Of a stretch of 64,000 bases of DNA, positions 7,786 through 15,619 are shown one piece after another. Origin of the DNA: JAWKIW01 sp046331175 (lineage in GTDB: Bacteria; Actinomycetota; Acidimicrobiia; Acidimicrobiales; Acidimicrobilacustridaceae); contig JAXLRI010000014.1 in the NCBI GenBank assembly GCA_046331175.1, forward strand, positions 77,993 through 141,992, read 5' to 3'. The position numbers and the translations under genes were made by a program. The stretch's first letter is position 1; each line of letters begins with the position of its first letter. The notes under the pieces were generated by a model, which was not told the origin of the DNA, did not search any database, and was given only the letters and a program-made list of their open reading frames with translations.

Positions 7786-7813
7786 CTACCCAGCGCCGCA
7801 CTCGCCGAGAACC
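7786..7813 (-). promoter_or_regulatory. SigF-type promoter of the rsbV-rsbW-sigF operon
   Basis: GGTTC at 7813-7809, a 17-nt spacer and GGGTAG at 7791-7786 on the minus strand. This is a close match to the mycobacterial SigF consensus (GGTTT, 15-17 nt, GGGTA). The leader to the first ATG is about 90 nt. It predicts positive autoregulation of the operon. Confidence 0.65.
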
Positions 7814-7846
7814 TCTCCGCCGACGGCGCGGTGATGCCCGACACGG

Positions 7847-7903
7847 TGCGATCGGGCGCGCTGCGATCGGGCGCGCTGCGATCAGGCGCGCTGCGATCAG
7901 GCG
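7847..7903. repeat. 15-bp tandem repeat, nearly four copies
   Basis: Unit TGCGATCGGGCGCGC, copies three and four with A for G. The last copy covers the stop codon of the zinc-ribbon-like gene at 7897. It lies between that gene and the sigF operon promoter. Confidence 0.8.
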
Positions 7904-8304
7904 GCGCCGTCGGGGGTGCCGGTGATGCCGGGGGTCGGCTCGGACCCGCCGGCCTCGGACGGCGAACGGGACAGCACGGCCAGGACGTCGGCCTCCTCGA
8001 GGGAGGACTCGGGCCCGTAGTGGGCGACGAAGGTGCCGTGCGCGTCGCAGACCGGGCAGATCAGGGGGACGACGATGAGCTGGTCGGCCGGATCGGACGC
8101 CCCCTCGAGGCGGGTCACGGCGTCGGCGCGGCAGTCCTCGGCGGCGAACTCCGACCGGCAGTGCCCGCAGCGCAGGCGACCGCCCTCGAGGGGGACCAGC
8201 TGGGTGGTCCAGCCGTCGGCCTCGAGGCGGTCGAGCACGGACACCAGCGAGGTGTCGGCGGGCATGGCCGACGGCGGCACGTGGTCGGGCCGGTCGGTGG
8301 TCAC
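7897..8304 (-). CDS. Small protein with two CxxC knuckles
   Basis: 135 residues with a GTG start overlapping the CBS gene stop (GTGA). 'CGHCRSEF' and, about 36 residues later, 'CPVCDAHG' form a plausible zinc ribbon; the N-terminal helix 'VSVLDRLEADGWTTQLVPL' precedes it. The C-terminal 30 residues are Pro/Gly/Ser rich. No family was recognised. Co-transcription with the CBS gene suggests a shared stress or nucleotide-sensing role, which is inference. Confidence 0.8.
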   Translation of the reverse strand: MTTDRPDHVPPSAMPADTSLVSVLDRLEADGWTTQLVPLEGGRLRCGHCRSEFAAEDCRADAVTRLEGASDPADQLIVVPLICPVCDAHGTFVAHYGPESSLEEADVLAVLSRSPSEAGGSEPTPGITGTPDGAA

Positions 8305-8723
8305 GACTGCGGGGGCTGTTCGGCGATGTCGGCCATGGCCGAGGTCTGGTCGAACTCGCGGGCGAGGTCGCCGAGGGAGACCAGGCCGAGCGGCTGGCCG
8401 CCGTCGGCGACGACGGGGATGCGACGCACGGCGTGGTCGCGCATCAGGCGCACCACCTCGCCGACCTCGGTGTCGGGGCCGACGGTGACCGGCTCGGACG
8501 TGCAGACCTCCTGCACCGCCGTGGCCGACGGGTCACGGCCGTCGGCGATGGCACGCACGGCGATGTCGCGATCGGTCACCAGGCCCTGCACCCGACCGTC
8601 GTCGTCGATGACGATGACGTCGCCGACGTCGCGGTCGCGCATCACCCGGGCCGCCTCGACGAGGGTGGCACCGGTGGCGAGCGTGCACGGCTCGGTGGTC
8701 ATCATGTCGCTCACGATGGGCAT
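8301..8723 (-). CDS. Tandem CBS domain protein
   Basis: 140 residues made up of two CBS motifs: 'VSDMMTTEPCTLATGATLVEAARVMRDRDVGDVIVIDDDGRVQGLVTDRDIAVRAIA' and 'VCTSEPVTVGPDTEVGEVVRLMRDHAVRRIPVVADGGQPLGLVSLGDLA'. A CBS pair binds adenosine nucleotides; stand-alone pairs of this kind are typical actinobacterial stress or dormancy proteins. The start has AGGAGGCTCGC upstream. A weak SigF-like site (GGTCT, 15 nt, GGGAAG) lies 30-60 nt upstream. First gene of a two-gene operon. Confidence 0.93.
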   Translation of the reverse strand: MPIVSDMMTTEPCTLATGATLVEAARVMRDRDVGDVIVIDDDGRVQGLVTDRDIAVRAIADGRDPSATAVQEVCTSEPVTVGPDTEVGEVVRLMRDHAVRRIPVVADGGQPLGLVSLGDLAREFDQTSAMADIAEQPPQS

Positions 8724-8895
8724 GCGAGCCTCCTGAGGTCGGGGCGCCCGACCGGCTGTCGGGCGACCCCCGGCCCCTTCCCACCGGCCTCGTGTCCAGA
8801 CCAGCGGCGCCAGACGGCGGCGGGGGACGTCCCGTCGTCACGGCATCGCGGCGTCCGCGGCGCGCTCGCCTCGGCGCGACCGGTGGACCGGGGGG

Positions 8896-10461
8896 TCAGG
8901 CGGCGGTGGTGACCTTGGGAGCGCCGGGGGCGCCGGGTGCTGCCCCGACGGCCTCGGCGGGGGCGGCGACCGCTCGCGTCGTCGTGTCGGTGTCCGTGTC
9001 GGCGTCGGGGACAGCTCCGGCATCCCTGTCGGCCGATTCGGCCGCTTCATCCGCGGCGGTGGCTTGGTCGAGGGCGGCTTGGTCGGCTTGGGTCCAGGCG
9101 CCGTAGAAGCAGTCGCGGGCCCAGGGGGTGAGGCGTTCGCCGGTGCCGGTGCGTCGCCGTCCCGGGGGTGGGGGTTCGGGTGGTGGCCCGAGGGGTGGTG
9201 CGGGGGGTTCGATGATGGATCCGTCGGGGGCGACCACGACGAGGATGCGTTTGGGGCCTCGGTTCTCCCAGCGGGTGGACCAGCCTCGTCGGTGGACCTT
9301 GCGGTGGTGCTTGCGGCACAACAACACGAGCTCGTCGACCCTCGTGGGGCCCACGGGGTGGGGGGTCACATGGTGGGCGATCAGGCGCTTGGTGCGCCCA
9401 CAGCCCGGGTACTGGCAGCAGCGGTCCCGGGCGAACAGCGCGACGACCTGGGCGGAGGTCGCGAACCGGGTCGGCGACGTCACCTGCACCGGCACCCCGT
9501 CACGCTCCACCAACGCCGCGATCCCCGCGTCACAGGCCAGCTCACGAGCCACGCACGGGTCGAGCGAGCACGCCCCGGCCACACACGCCTCGGCCTTCGC
9601 CAGGTCATCGAGGTCGGGGTGCAGGGCGGCTTCGTCGACCCGGACGATCACCTGGAACCGCTGGGGGATGACGTCGGGCGCGTTGGTCGTCCCGGCGAGG
9701 TGGTCCGTCGCGATCGCGACCAGCGCCTCGACCCGGGTCATCGGCTCCCCACCATCACCACCACCAGCACGGGTGTCTTCGCGGTCGGCGTCGAGCGTGG
9801 CGTCGATGGCAGCCTCGAACACCGCCCCGTCCTCGGCGCGGGTGCGGATGTGCGCCTCGTACATGCCGAACTCGTCGAAGTGGCCGTCGAGGTACTCCTC
9901 GGACGGGTCCCGACCCGCCACCGGCGCCTTGGGTTGCAGCGGCTTGTACTCCGCCACCAGACGCGACAGCTGCGGCCCGGTGGCCGCCTCGGCGGCCTCC
10001 AACAACCGCGACTCGTTCGCCGGGGTCGCCACCTTCACCAACGTCGCCGCGACCCCTTCGGACACCTCCCCGGTCGCGAACGCCTCGGCCAGCCTCGGCA
10101 GGACGGGTAGCCGTCGGGCCAACACCACCTGCCGGCGCGCCTCACCCGTGGTCAACCCGCCTGCCCACGCCAACCACGCCGAGGTCGACAACGTGTCGAT
10201 CACCCCGAACGCGCGCAGCTCATCGACCCGGGCCACCAACGCCACCGAACGGGCCTGCAGCTGCGCGATCTGGGACTGCACCGCCCGCAGCTGCCCCGAC
10301 AGCTCCTTCAGCTCGACCTCCTCGGGCGACGCCCCGATGAAGGTCACCCGACCATCCGCGTCGCGGTGGGTGCGCGCCTCGAGCTCCGCCGCCCGCGCCC
10401 GCCACCGCTCGCGCTCGGCGGCCTCGGCTTCCGGATCGACCTCGGGATCGCTGGGGTACAT
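8896..10461 (-). CDS. DUF222 / HNH endonuclease domain protein
   Basis: 521 residues. The first 330 residues form the helical DUF222 domain with a coiled-coil-like stretch 'LSGQLRAVQSQIAQLQARSVALVARVDEL'. An HNH nuclease follows: 'CQYPGCGRTKRLIAHHVTPHPVGPTRVDELVLLCRKHHRKVHRRGW', with the zinc Cys pair, the His-His and the final His-Lys-His all present. A Pro-rich and Ala/Asp-rich tail closes it. These genes are multicopy in many actinobacteria (for example the REP13E12 family of mycobacteria) and are suspected mobile or intron-like nucleases. No terminal repeats were found around this copy. Confidence 0.93.
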   Translation of the reverse strand: MYPSDPEVDPEAEAAERERWRARAAELEARTHRDADGRVTFIGASPEEVELKELSGQLRAVQSQIAQLQARSVALVARVDELRAFGVIDTLSTSAWLAWAGGLTTGEARRQVVLARRLPVLPRLAEAFATGEVSEGVAATLVKVATPANESRLLEAAEAATGPQLSRLVAEYKPLQPKAPVAGRDPSEEYLDGHFDEFGMYEAHIRTRAEDGAVFEAAIDATLDADREDTRAGGGDGGEPMTRVEALVAIATDHLAGTTNAPDVIPQRFQVIVRVDEAALHPDLDDLAKAEACVAGACSLDPCVARELACDAGIAALVERDGVPVQVTSPTRFATSAQVVALFARDRCCQYPGCGRTKRLIAHHVTPHPVGPTRVDELVLLCRKHHRKVHRRGWSTRWENRGPKRILVVVAPDGSIIEPPAPPLGPPPEPPPPGRRRTGTGERLTPWARDCFYGAWTQADQAALDQATAADEAAESADRDAGAVPDADTDTDTTTRAVAAPAEAVGAAPGAPGAPKVTTAA

Positions 10462-10565
10462 GTGTTCGAGACTAGCACCCCCACCAGCACCGATCCACCC
10501 GAGATCACATGCAACATGTCACACGGCGGAACCCGGCGGTCACGGCGACGACGGCCGCCTCGTCG

Positions 10566-10599
10566 GTTGGAGGAGTAGGTTGGAACGCACTTCTCCAAC
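10566..10599 (+). promoter_or_regulatory. Inverted repeat ahead of a small gene
   Basis: Arms GTTGGAGGAGT and ACTTCTCCAAC (11 bp; one G-U pair if RNA) with a 12-nt loop, 11 nt before the ATG at 10611. It could be an operator or a hairpin affecting translation. It is the only AT-richer palindrome here. Confidence 0.4.
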
Positions 10600-10610
10600 T
10601 GGGAGTCGCC

Positions 10611-10892
10611 ATGCCCTACGCCGGCAGCGTCCGCCACCAACAAGACGTCGTGATCAGCGCCTTCCGCTCGGCCGAGGCGTGCGATCCTGCGCACGCCATC
10701 CCGCTCGGATCGCTCCCTCGGGCGGCGCTGACCGAGCGGCGGGTGCGCACCACCGTGCTGGAGCGGTTCGTCGAGCTCGGCATCCTCGTGCCCGACGGTG
10801 GCGACCGGCACCACCTCGATGACCCACTGGCCCAGGCCCTCCTCGATCACCGCAGTGGGATGCACCTCTGGCGCATGGCGGACGACCCCTGA
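10611..10892 (+). CDS. Small winged-helix-like protein, unknown
   Basis: 93 residues from an ATG preceded by GGGAG. It contains 'GSLPRAALTERRVRTTVLERFVELGILVPDGGDRHHLDDPLAQALLD', which could fold as a short winged helix (helices then a beta wing). No family was recognised. It precedes an AbrB-type regulator by 142 nt on the same strand, so the two could be a regulatory pair. Confidence 0.6.
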   Translation: MPYAGSVRHQQDVVISAFRSAEACDPAHAIPLGSLPRAALTERRVRTTVLERFVELGILVPDGGDRHHLDDPLAQALLDHRSGMHLWRMADDP

Positions 10893-11034
10893 TCCGACCC
10901 GCGGGCTCGAACCCGCCGCCCCGCCCGCCGCCCTCCCCATCACGAGCACCCCACAGCGGCGCCCGCCCCGATCCCCGCCCCGATCCCCGCCCGGTCCGCC
11001 CACCGCACGTCCACCATCCCCTGGAGAGGTATCG

Positions 11035-11268
11035 ATGCCATCCGAGCGCACCGACGGGAAGTACGCCTGGACCGCCAAGGTCGGCGACAAGGGCCAGATC
11101 GTGATCCCCAAGGAGGCGCGGGAGGTGTTCGGCATCCACCCGGGCGACCGCGTCCTCCTGCTCGGCGACATCCGACGGGGCATCGCCATCGTGAACAACG
11201 ACGACTTCCTGCACCTCGCCGCCTCCGTGTTCACCGCCCAGCTGAACCCCGAGGACGAACCCGGCTGA
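11035..11268 (+). CDS. AbrB/MazE/SpoVT-type DNA-binding protein
   Basis: 77 residues; ATG with TGGAGAGG upstream. 'AKVGDKGQIVIPKEAREVFGIHPGDRVLLLGD' is a textbook swapped-hairpin AbrB DNA-binding domain. The C-terminal 'GIAIVNNDDFLHLAASVF' extends past it. Such proteins act as dimeric or tetrameric transcription factors or as antitoxins; no toxin gene follows, so a transition-state-type regulator is more likely. Targets unknown; the hairpin at 10566 is a local candidate. Confidence 0.9.
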   Translation: MPSERTDGKYAWTAKVGDKGQIVIPKEAREVFGIHPGDRVLLLGDIRRGIAIVNNDDFLHLAASVFTAQLNPEDEPG

Positions 11269-11303
11269 GCCCCGGCCAGCTCCCGGCCGGCCCCCACCGG
11301 GCG

Positions 11304-11430
11304 CCCGATCACCGCCACCGCCGCCGGGCCCTGGGCCGAGCCCCACCGGAACCCCGGGCGCGCCGCAGCGCCCGGCGGTGTCGGGGACCCGGGCGCTGCG
11401 GACGGAGAAGGGCCGGTGGCGGTGATCGGG
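11304..11430. repeat. Nested inverted repeats in a gene-free stretch
   Basis: In the 344-nt gap 11269-11612 an outer perfect 17-bp inverted repeat (11304-11320 with 11414-11430) encloses an inner perfect 13-bp repeat (11363-11375 with 11389-11401, loop 13). No open frame with credible composition runs across it. It could fold as one long RNA structure, a bidirectional terminator, or be a protein-binding site. The rest of the gap holds nothing recognisable. Confidence 0.55.
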
Positions 11431-11612
11431 GGCGGCGGGGACCCGACCCCGCCTCCGGCTTCCCCACCCGTACCCCGGTCCGGCGCGAACTAGACCTCGA
11501 GCTCCGAGGAATCCTGGTCGGCGCCGATCCACGGTGGGAAGGAGGGCAGCATGCCCTCGCCGCGGCCCCTCCCGACCGACCTCGCGACGCCCGCCCTCCC
11601 GGCTCGCCGACC

Positions 11613-12698
11613 ATGACCCCGGTCGGTGCGGCGGTGGTCGAGCGGGCCCTCGACGCCCTCGATCGCGCTCCGGCGCTGCGCGTCGCCGTGGCGGGCATGG
11701 CGTGCCTCGACCAGGCCCTCATTGGGAAGGCACGGCGACGCACCCGGCGAGGCGCGCCACCGTGGGTCGACGTGGTGCGCCGGGAGGACGGCGGCGGGGG
11801 CGCGGCGGCCGCCGCCACCGCCCTGACCGACCTGGGCGCCGCCGTCCGCCTCGTCGCTCCGCTGGGCGACGACCACGAGGCCGAACGGCTCCGCCGCCTG
11901 CTCGTCGCCACCGGCATCGACGACCGCGACCTGGTCAGCATCGCCGGCACCCGGACCCGGGCCAGCCGCCGGGTGGTCGCCGACGACCGGGTGGTGGCCC
12001 GCTTCGACGAGGGCGGCCACGGGCTGCTCGACCGGGCCGTGCTCGATGCGCTCGCCGGCCAGGCGAGCTACGCCGCCGCCGACTGCGATGCCGTGCTGCT
12101 CGTCGGCGATCGCCGGTCCGGGGTGGTGCGAGGGCTGGTCGACCGGCTGGTCGGCGACCTGGCCGGCCACCCGTGCGTGGTCGTGGTCGGCAGCGAGCTC
12201 GAGGGCCTCGGCCGCATCGCGCCCCGGGCCGTGGTGACCGGCACCGGCGCCATCGCCCGCCTGGCGCTGGGCCCGCCGACGCCGACGAGCCTCCCGGTCG
12301 CGTCCGAGCGGGCCCGCTGGCTGGCCGCCCACGAGGCCGAGGTGCGGCGGCGGGTGGGCGCCGGCCTGGTCGCGGTGACCCTCGGCCCCGAGGGGACGGT
12401 CGTGGCGACCGGCGGTCCGGCCCTGTACGCCCCGCCGGGGACGCCCGCCGCCGGACCGGGCGATCCGATGGTGGAGGCGTGGGGGCCGGCGTTCACCGTC
12501 GCCCTGGCCACCGGCCACGACGCCCTGGCGGCCACGCACCTGGCGTCGGTCGGCGCCGGCCTGGCCTCGTGGCGCTCGTCCCCCGACGACCCGACCCGAC
12601 GGCGCCTGCACGAGCTCGTGCGCCGACGCCGGCCGCCGCTGCCGCTCGCTCCCGAACGGCCGGGCGACCCCGCCCGCTCCCCCCGCCCCCCGACCTGA
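11613..12698 (+). CDS. PfkB-family sugar kinase, HldE-like
   Basis: 361 residues. The N-terminal half follows the ADP-heptose/ribokinase pattern: 'GGGGAAAAATALTDLGAAVRLVAPLGDDHEAERLRRLL' and 'GTRTRASRRVVADDRVVARFDE', as in the kinase domain of HldE. The catalytic 'GAGD' appears as 'GPGD' near residue 288, so the Asp base is kept but the usual T/F that follows is changed ('GPGDPMVEAWGPAF'). Activity and substrate are therefore uncertain. A C-terminal 40-residue Arg/Pro tail is probably disordered. There is no nucleotidyltransferase partner nearby. Confidence 0.8.
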   Translation: MTPVGAAVVERALDALDRAPALRVAVAGMACLDQALIGKARRRTRRGAPPWVDVVRREDGGGGAAAAATALTDLGAAVRLVAPLGDDHEAERLRRLLVATGIDDRDLVSIAGTRTRASRRVVADDRVVARFDEGGHGLLDRAVLDALAGQASYAAADCDAVLLVGDRRSGVVRGLVDRLVGDLAGHPCVVVVGSELEGLGRIAPRAVVTGTGAIARLALGPPTPTSLPVASERARWLAAHEAEVRRRVGAGLVAVTLGPEGTVVATGGPALYAPPGTPAAGPGDPMVEAWGPAFTVALATGHDALAATHLASVGAGLASWRSSPDDPTRRRLHELVRRRRPPLPLAPERPGDPARSPRPPT

Positions 12699-12747
12699 CG
12701 TCGCCCTCGCCACGATGAGGCGACGGGACCGACCTCGTCGCGCGGCC

Positions 12748-12782
12748 GTGCCCGGCGGGGGACCGAGGCCCCCACCGGGCAC
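12748..12782. terminator. Hairpin between convergent genes
   Basis: 14-bp arms (GTGCCCGGCGGGGG and its complement with one mismatch or G-U) around a 7-nt loop. It lies 50 nt after the kinase gene and 140 nt beyond the end of the convergent operon. There is no U-tract, as is common for high-GC actinobacterial terminators. Confidence 0.55.
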
Positions 12783-12922
12783 GACCACGACAGCAAGGCC
12801 GGGAGACCACCCAGGCTCCGGTCCTCGTCGGCCGGAGCCGAGCGTGGACCGACACGCTGCACCGGCCTCCCCTACCCCACCGCTCCGGGACGAGACCCGC
12901 TCCGAGCGGTGGCGTTCCGGGC

Positions 12923-13288
12923 TCAGGGACCGTGCTGGCCCCGCCCGCCATCGGTCGTCGACGGCGGCGGCGTCCCGGGCAGCGACCCCACGACGGCGTC
13001 CTCGGGGTTGAGCGGGCCGGAGCCCTCGGGCGAGAGGCGCGACGTGACCCGCTCGCGATCGGCGCGCCACACCGCCTCGCCCCCTCGCCGCCGGGCCTCG
13101 GCCTCGGTGGCCTCCGGCTCCGGCTCGCCCCCCACGGTCTCCGGCGTGCCGTCGCTCTGGCTCGGCGAGCCGTCGCTCCGGCTCGGCGTGCCGGTGCCCC
13201 GAGCCGGCGACCGGTCGAGCTCGGATGGGTCGTCGTCGGCTGACCGCCACGGCGTCGAGCGCTCCGGTCCGCCGGTCGACGCCGTCAC
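12923..13288 (-). CDS. Hydrophilic protein of unknown function
   Basis: 121 residues from a GTG that overlaps the upstream stop (GTGA). Ser/Asp/Glu/Arg rich, with a short tandem 'SRSDGSPSQSDGTP' and a more ordered 'RGGEAVWRADRERVTSRLSPEGSGPLNPEDAVVGSLPG' near the C-terminus. No family recognised. The junction with the Pro-rich gene upstream is the main evidence that it is real. Confidence 0.55.
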   Translation of the reverse strand: MTASTGGPERSTPWRSADDDPSELDRSPARGTGTPSRSDGSPSQSDGTPETVGGEPEPEATEAEARRRGGEAVWRADRERVTSRLSPEGSGPLNPEDAVVGSLPGTPPPSTTDGGRGQHGP

Positions 13289-13572
13289 GGTCGCACCCCG
13301 GCGAGGGCCGGGCCCGGCTGGGGGGCCGGCTCGGGTCCGGGGACGGGCGCCGGCGGATCCATCGGCGTCGGCTCCGGGACCCCCGGCACGACCGGCGTCC
13401 CGGGAGGGGGCACCACCGGCACCGCCGGGGGCTCCGGCCGCTCGGGCACCGCCGGGGTGTGGGTCGGGTCGGGCTCCGGGATCACCGGCGTGTGCGTGGG
13501 GTCGGGCTCCGGGATCGCCGGCGAGGACCCGAACCGGGTCGGCCCTCCGGCCGGCCTGTGCGCTGCGTCCAT
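13285..13572 (-). CDS. Proline-rich repeat protein, unknown
   Basis: 95 residues from ATG. After about 18 residues the protein is Pro/Glu/Val repeats, including two near-identical 'IPEPDPTHTP' units. It is probably disordered. No signal peptide. It forms a two-gene unit with the downstream hydrophilic protein through a GTGA overlap. No enzymatic function can be proposed. Confidence 0.6.
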   Translation of the reverse strand: MDAAHRPAGGPTRFGSSPAIPEPDPTHTPVIPEPDPTHTPAVPERPEPPAVPVVPPPGTPVVPGVPEPTPMDPPAPVPGPEPAPQPGPALAGVRP

Positions 13573-13807
13573 GGTGTGCCTCCGATCGTCGCTGCGCTCC
13601 ACCTTCCCGCTGCCTGCCACCGCCATGCGATCGGCCACGCCTCGGACCGAGACGTGGCCGCCGGCGGCCGCCGGTGACCAACCGCCGCGACGATGGCGAC
13701 CTCCTCGACGACCGCCACCGGGTGACGGCCGCCGACGACTCGACGCGACGCGACGCGCGCGACGGATGCCACCGCCCGCCGGGGCACGTCCGACGACGCC
13801 GCCCCCG

Positions 13808-13813
13808 GGGTAG
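13808..13813 (+). promoter_or_regulatory. Candidate SigF -10 box, leaderless start
   Basis: GGGTAG ends 10 nt before an in-frame GTG (13824) and 13 nt before the ATG (13827) of the iron-protein gene. A possible -35 CGTCC lies 16 nt upstream. The spacing matches the other boxes if the GTG is the start. Confidence 0.45.
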
Positions 13814-13823
13814 GTCCCGGCCC

Positions 13824-14879
13824 GTGATGACGAACTCGCCCGCCCTCGTCCGAACCGAGGCACGCACCCAGCCCGAGGCGCGCACCCGGCCCGAGCCGGT
13901 GTGGCCGGCCCTCCAGGAGGCGCTGGCGACGCGCCACCCGGGTGCCCTCGACCGCCTCGCCGGCGCCGCGCCGGTCGACGAGCGGGACGAGCTGCTCTGC
14001 CTGCTCGCGGCCTACGACCTCGACATGGCCCCGCTCGAGCAGCTCGGCCCGATCGCCCGACGCCAGCGCCACCCGACGGTGATCGAGCTGCGGAACCGGC
14101 TCGAGGACCGCCTGCTCGGCCGGCTCCGCACCGCGGTGCCCGACCACGTGCTCCCGAGCGATCCGGACGACGTCGTCGCCACGATCCGCGCCGTCGCCGC
14201 TCGCGACCTCCTGCCCCCGATCTACGACTGGGCCGCCGACCGGGCCACCGGGACCCGGCTGCGGGCCTTCCTCGCCCTCGAGGGTGGCCCCGACGGCGGC
14301 TTCGACGACCTGGTGGCCCTGGCCCAGGTCGGCCTGGCCGGCGACCCCAAGGTCGAGCTGGCCCGCAACTACTGGGACGAGATGGGGCGGGGCCGCCCCG
14401 ACGAGGTCCACACCGACCTGCACCGGCGCATGGCCCGCGCCGCCGGGCTCCCCCGCGTGCGCCGTGAGGATCTGCCCGTCGAGGCGCTGGCCCGCGCCGT
14501 GCTCGGCCCCTTCCTGGCCACGAACCGCTGGCTGCAGCCCGAGCTCCTGGGAGCCCTCGGGCTCACCGAGCTGCAGGCGGGGCCGCGGTGCCGCAAGGTG
14601 CTCCTCGGGTTGCACCGCACCGGCGCCCCCGCCGACGCCCTGCCCTTCTACGAGGAGCACGCCCACACCGATCCCCGCCACGGCAAGGACTGGCTCGTCC
14701 AGGTCGTGACCCCGCTGGCCCGGCGGCCGCTGTGGGCGGCGGGCCTGGTGCGCGGTGCCCGCTGGCGGGCGGCCGTCAACGACCGCTTCTTCGCCGCGAT
14801 GGCCCGCCGCTTCGGTGCCGTGCCTCCCGGCTGGCCGGCCGGCGCGACGGCCGGCGGTCCCCCCGTGGTCCGGGGATGA
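13824..14879 (+). CDS. Haem-oxygenase-fold iron-containing redox protein
   Basis: About 350 residues. It resembles the TenA/haem-oxygenase-like diiron family: 'RLRAFLALEGGPDGGFDDLVALAQVGLAGDPKVELARNYWDEMGRGRPDEVHTDLHRRM' supplies the family Glu and His residues, and 'YEEHAHTDPRHGKDWL' supplies further His ligands. Members carry out oxygen-dependent reactions on small substrates (for example N-oxygenation or fatty-acid cleavage); the substrate here is unknown. The first 40 residues are disordered. The ATG at 13827 is the conventional start, but the promoter box suggests GTG 13824. Overlaps the methyltransferase gene by ATGA. Confidence 0.82.
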   Translation: MMTNSPALVRTEARTQPEARTRPEPVWPALQEALATRHPGALDRLAGAAPVDERDELLCLLAAYDLDMAPLEQLGPIARRQRHPTVIELRNRLEDRLLGRLRTAVPDHVLPSDPDDVVATIRAVAARDLLPPIYDWAADRATGTRLRAFLALEGGPDGGFDDLVALAQVGLAGDPKVELARNYWDEMGRGRPDEVHTDLHRRMARAAGLPRVRREDLPVEALARAVLGPFLATNRWLQPELLGALGLTELQAGPRCRKVLLGLHRTGAPADALPFYEEHAHTDPRHGKDWLVQVVTPLARRPLWAAGLVRGARWRAAVNDRFFAAMARRFGAVPPGWPAGATAGGPPVVRG

Positions 14880-15619
14880 GCGGCAGCGGCGCGACGCCAC
14901 CCCGGACGGTCTCGGCCGTGGTGGCCGCCGACCACGACGTCGTCTCGTTCGGCGGCCTGCGGGTGGCCGTCGCCGACGGCGTCCTCGCCCCCCGGCCCTG
15001 GACCCTCCTGCAGAGCGAGTGGGCGGCCGAGCTGTCCCCCGGCTGCGGCCCGGGACCGATCGTCGAGCTGTTCGCCGGCGCCGGCCACATCGGCCTGGAG
15101 GCTGCCCGTCGCACCGGTCGCTCGGCGGTGGTGGTCGACGCCGACGTCGACGCCTGCGTGCTGGCGCGGGCCACCGCGCACCACAACCACCTCGGCGAGC
15201 ACGTCGAGGTGCGGTGCACCCCCGTGGCCGAAGCCTTCGAGCCCCACGACGACCCCGCGCTCCTGCTGGCCGACCCGCCGTACGTCCCGAGCCGCGAGGT
15301 CGATCGCTTCGACGACGACCCGGACCACGCCATCGACGGCGGCCGGGACGGCCTGCGGTTCGTGCGGGCGGCCATCGTGGCCTGCCACCCCCACCTCGCG
15401 GTCGGGGTGCCGCTCCTCGTCCAGGTGCGTGGCCTGGCCCAGGCGGCCGACGTCGGTCGGTGGTTCGAGCGGCACCCCGACCTCGACCTCGAGGTCACCG
15501 AGGTGCGCGCCGCCGGCACCGATCGCGCCGTGGCCCTGGTGCGCCACCGGTCGGCAGAGCACGGCTCCGCCGACGGCCACCGCCGTCGATCAGCCGTCGA
15601 TCAGCCGTCGATCAGTTGA
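14876..15619 (+). CDS. HemK-like class I SAM methyltransferase
   Basis: 247 residues; ATG overlaps the upstream TGA. Motif I 'VELFAGAGHIGLEAARRTGRSAVVVDAD' and the 'LLADPPYVPS' tetrapeptide region (D/N-PPY) mark an N-methyltransferase acting on protein Gln or nucleic-acid amino groups. There is no separate PrmC N-terminal domain, so it is not the housekeeping release-factor enzyme. Its coupling to the iron protein suggests a shared pathway, possibly a small biosynthetic pair, which is inference. It ends in an 11-bp repeat and overlaps the convergent gene by 8 nt. Confidence 0.85.
   Translation: MSGSGATPPRTVSAVVAADHDVVSFGGLRVAVADGVLAPRPWTLLQSEWAAELSPGCGPGPIVELFAGAGHIGLEAARRTGRSAVVVDADVDACVLARATAHHNHLGEHVEVRCTPVAEAFEPHDDPALLLADPPYVPSREVDRFDDDPDHAIDGGRDGLRFVRAAIVACHPHLAVGVPLLVQVRGLAQAADVGRWFERHPDLDLEVTEVRAAGTDRAVALVRHRSAEHGSADGHRRRSAVDQPSIS
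15582..15614. repeat. 11-bp tandem repeat, three copies
   Basis: Three copies of GCCGTCGATCA at the overlapping 3' ends of the convergent methyltransferase and Rho-N genes. The unit carries a stop triplet (TCA/TGA) used by the minus-strand gene. Confidence 0.8.

Noticed and set aside
12872..12877. GGGTAG on the minus strand between convergent genes
   Set aside because: No credible gene starts downstream on that strand, so it is probably a chance occurrence; it also warns that the hexamer alone is not evidence of a promoter.
11490..13250. A 586-residue minus-strand frame over the kinase gene
   Set aside because: Composition is Gly/Arg/Pro/His typical of shadow frames; no domain; the opposite strand has a clear PfkB-like protein.
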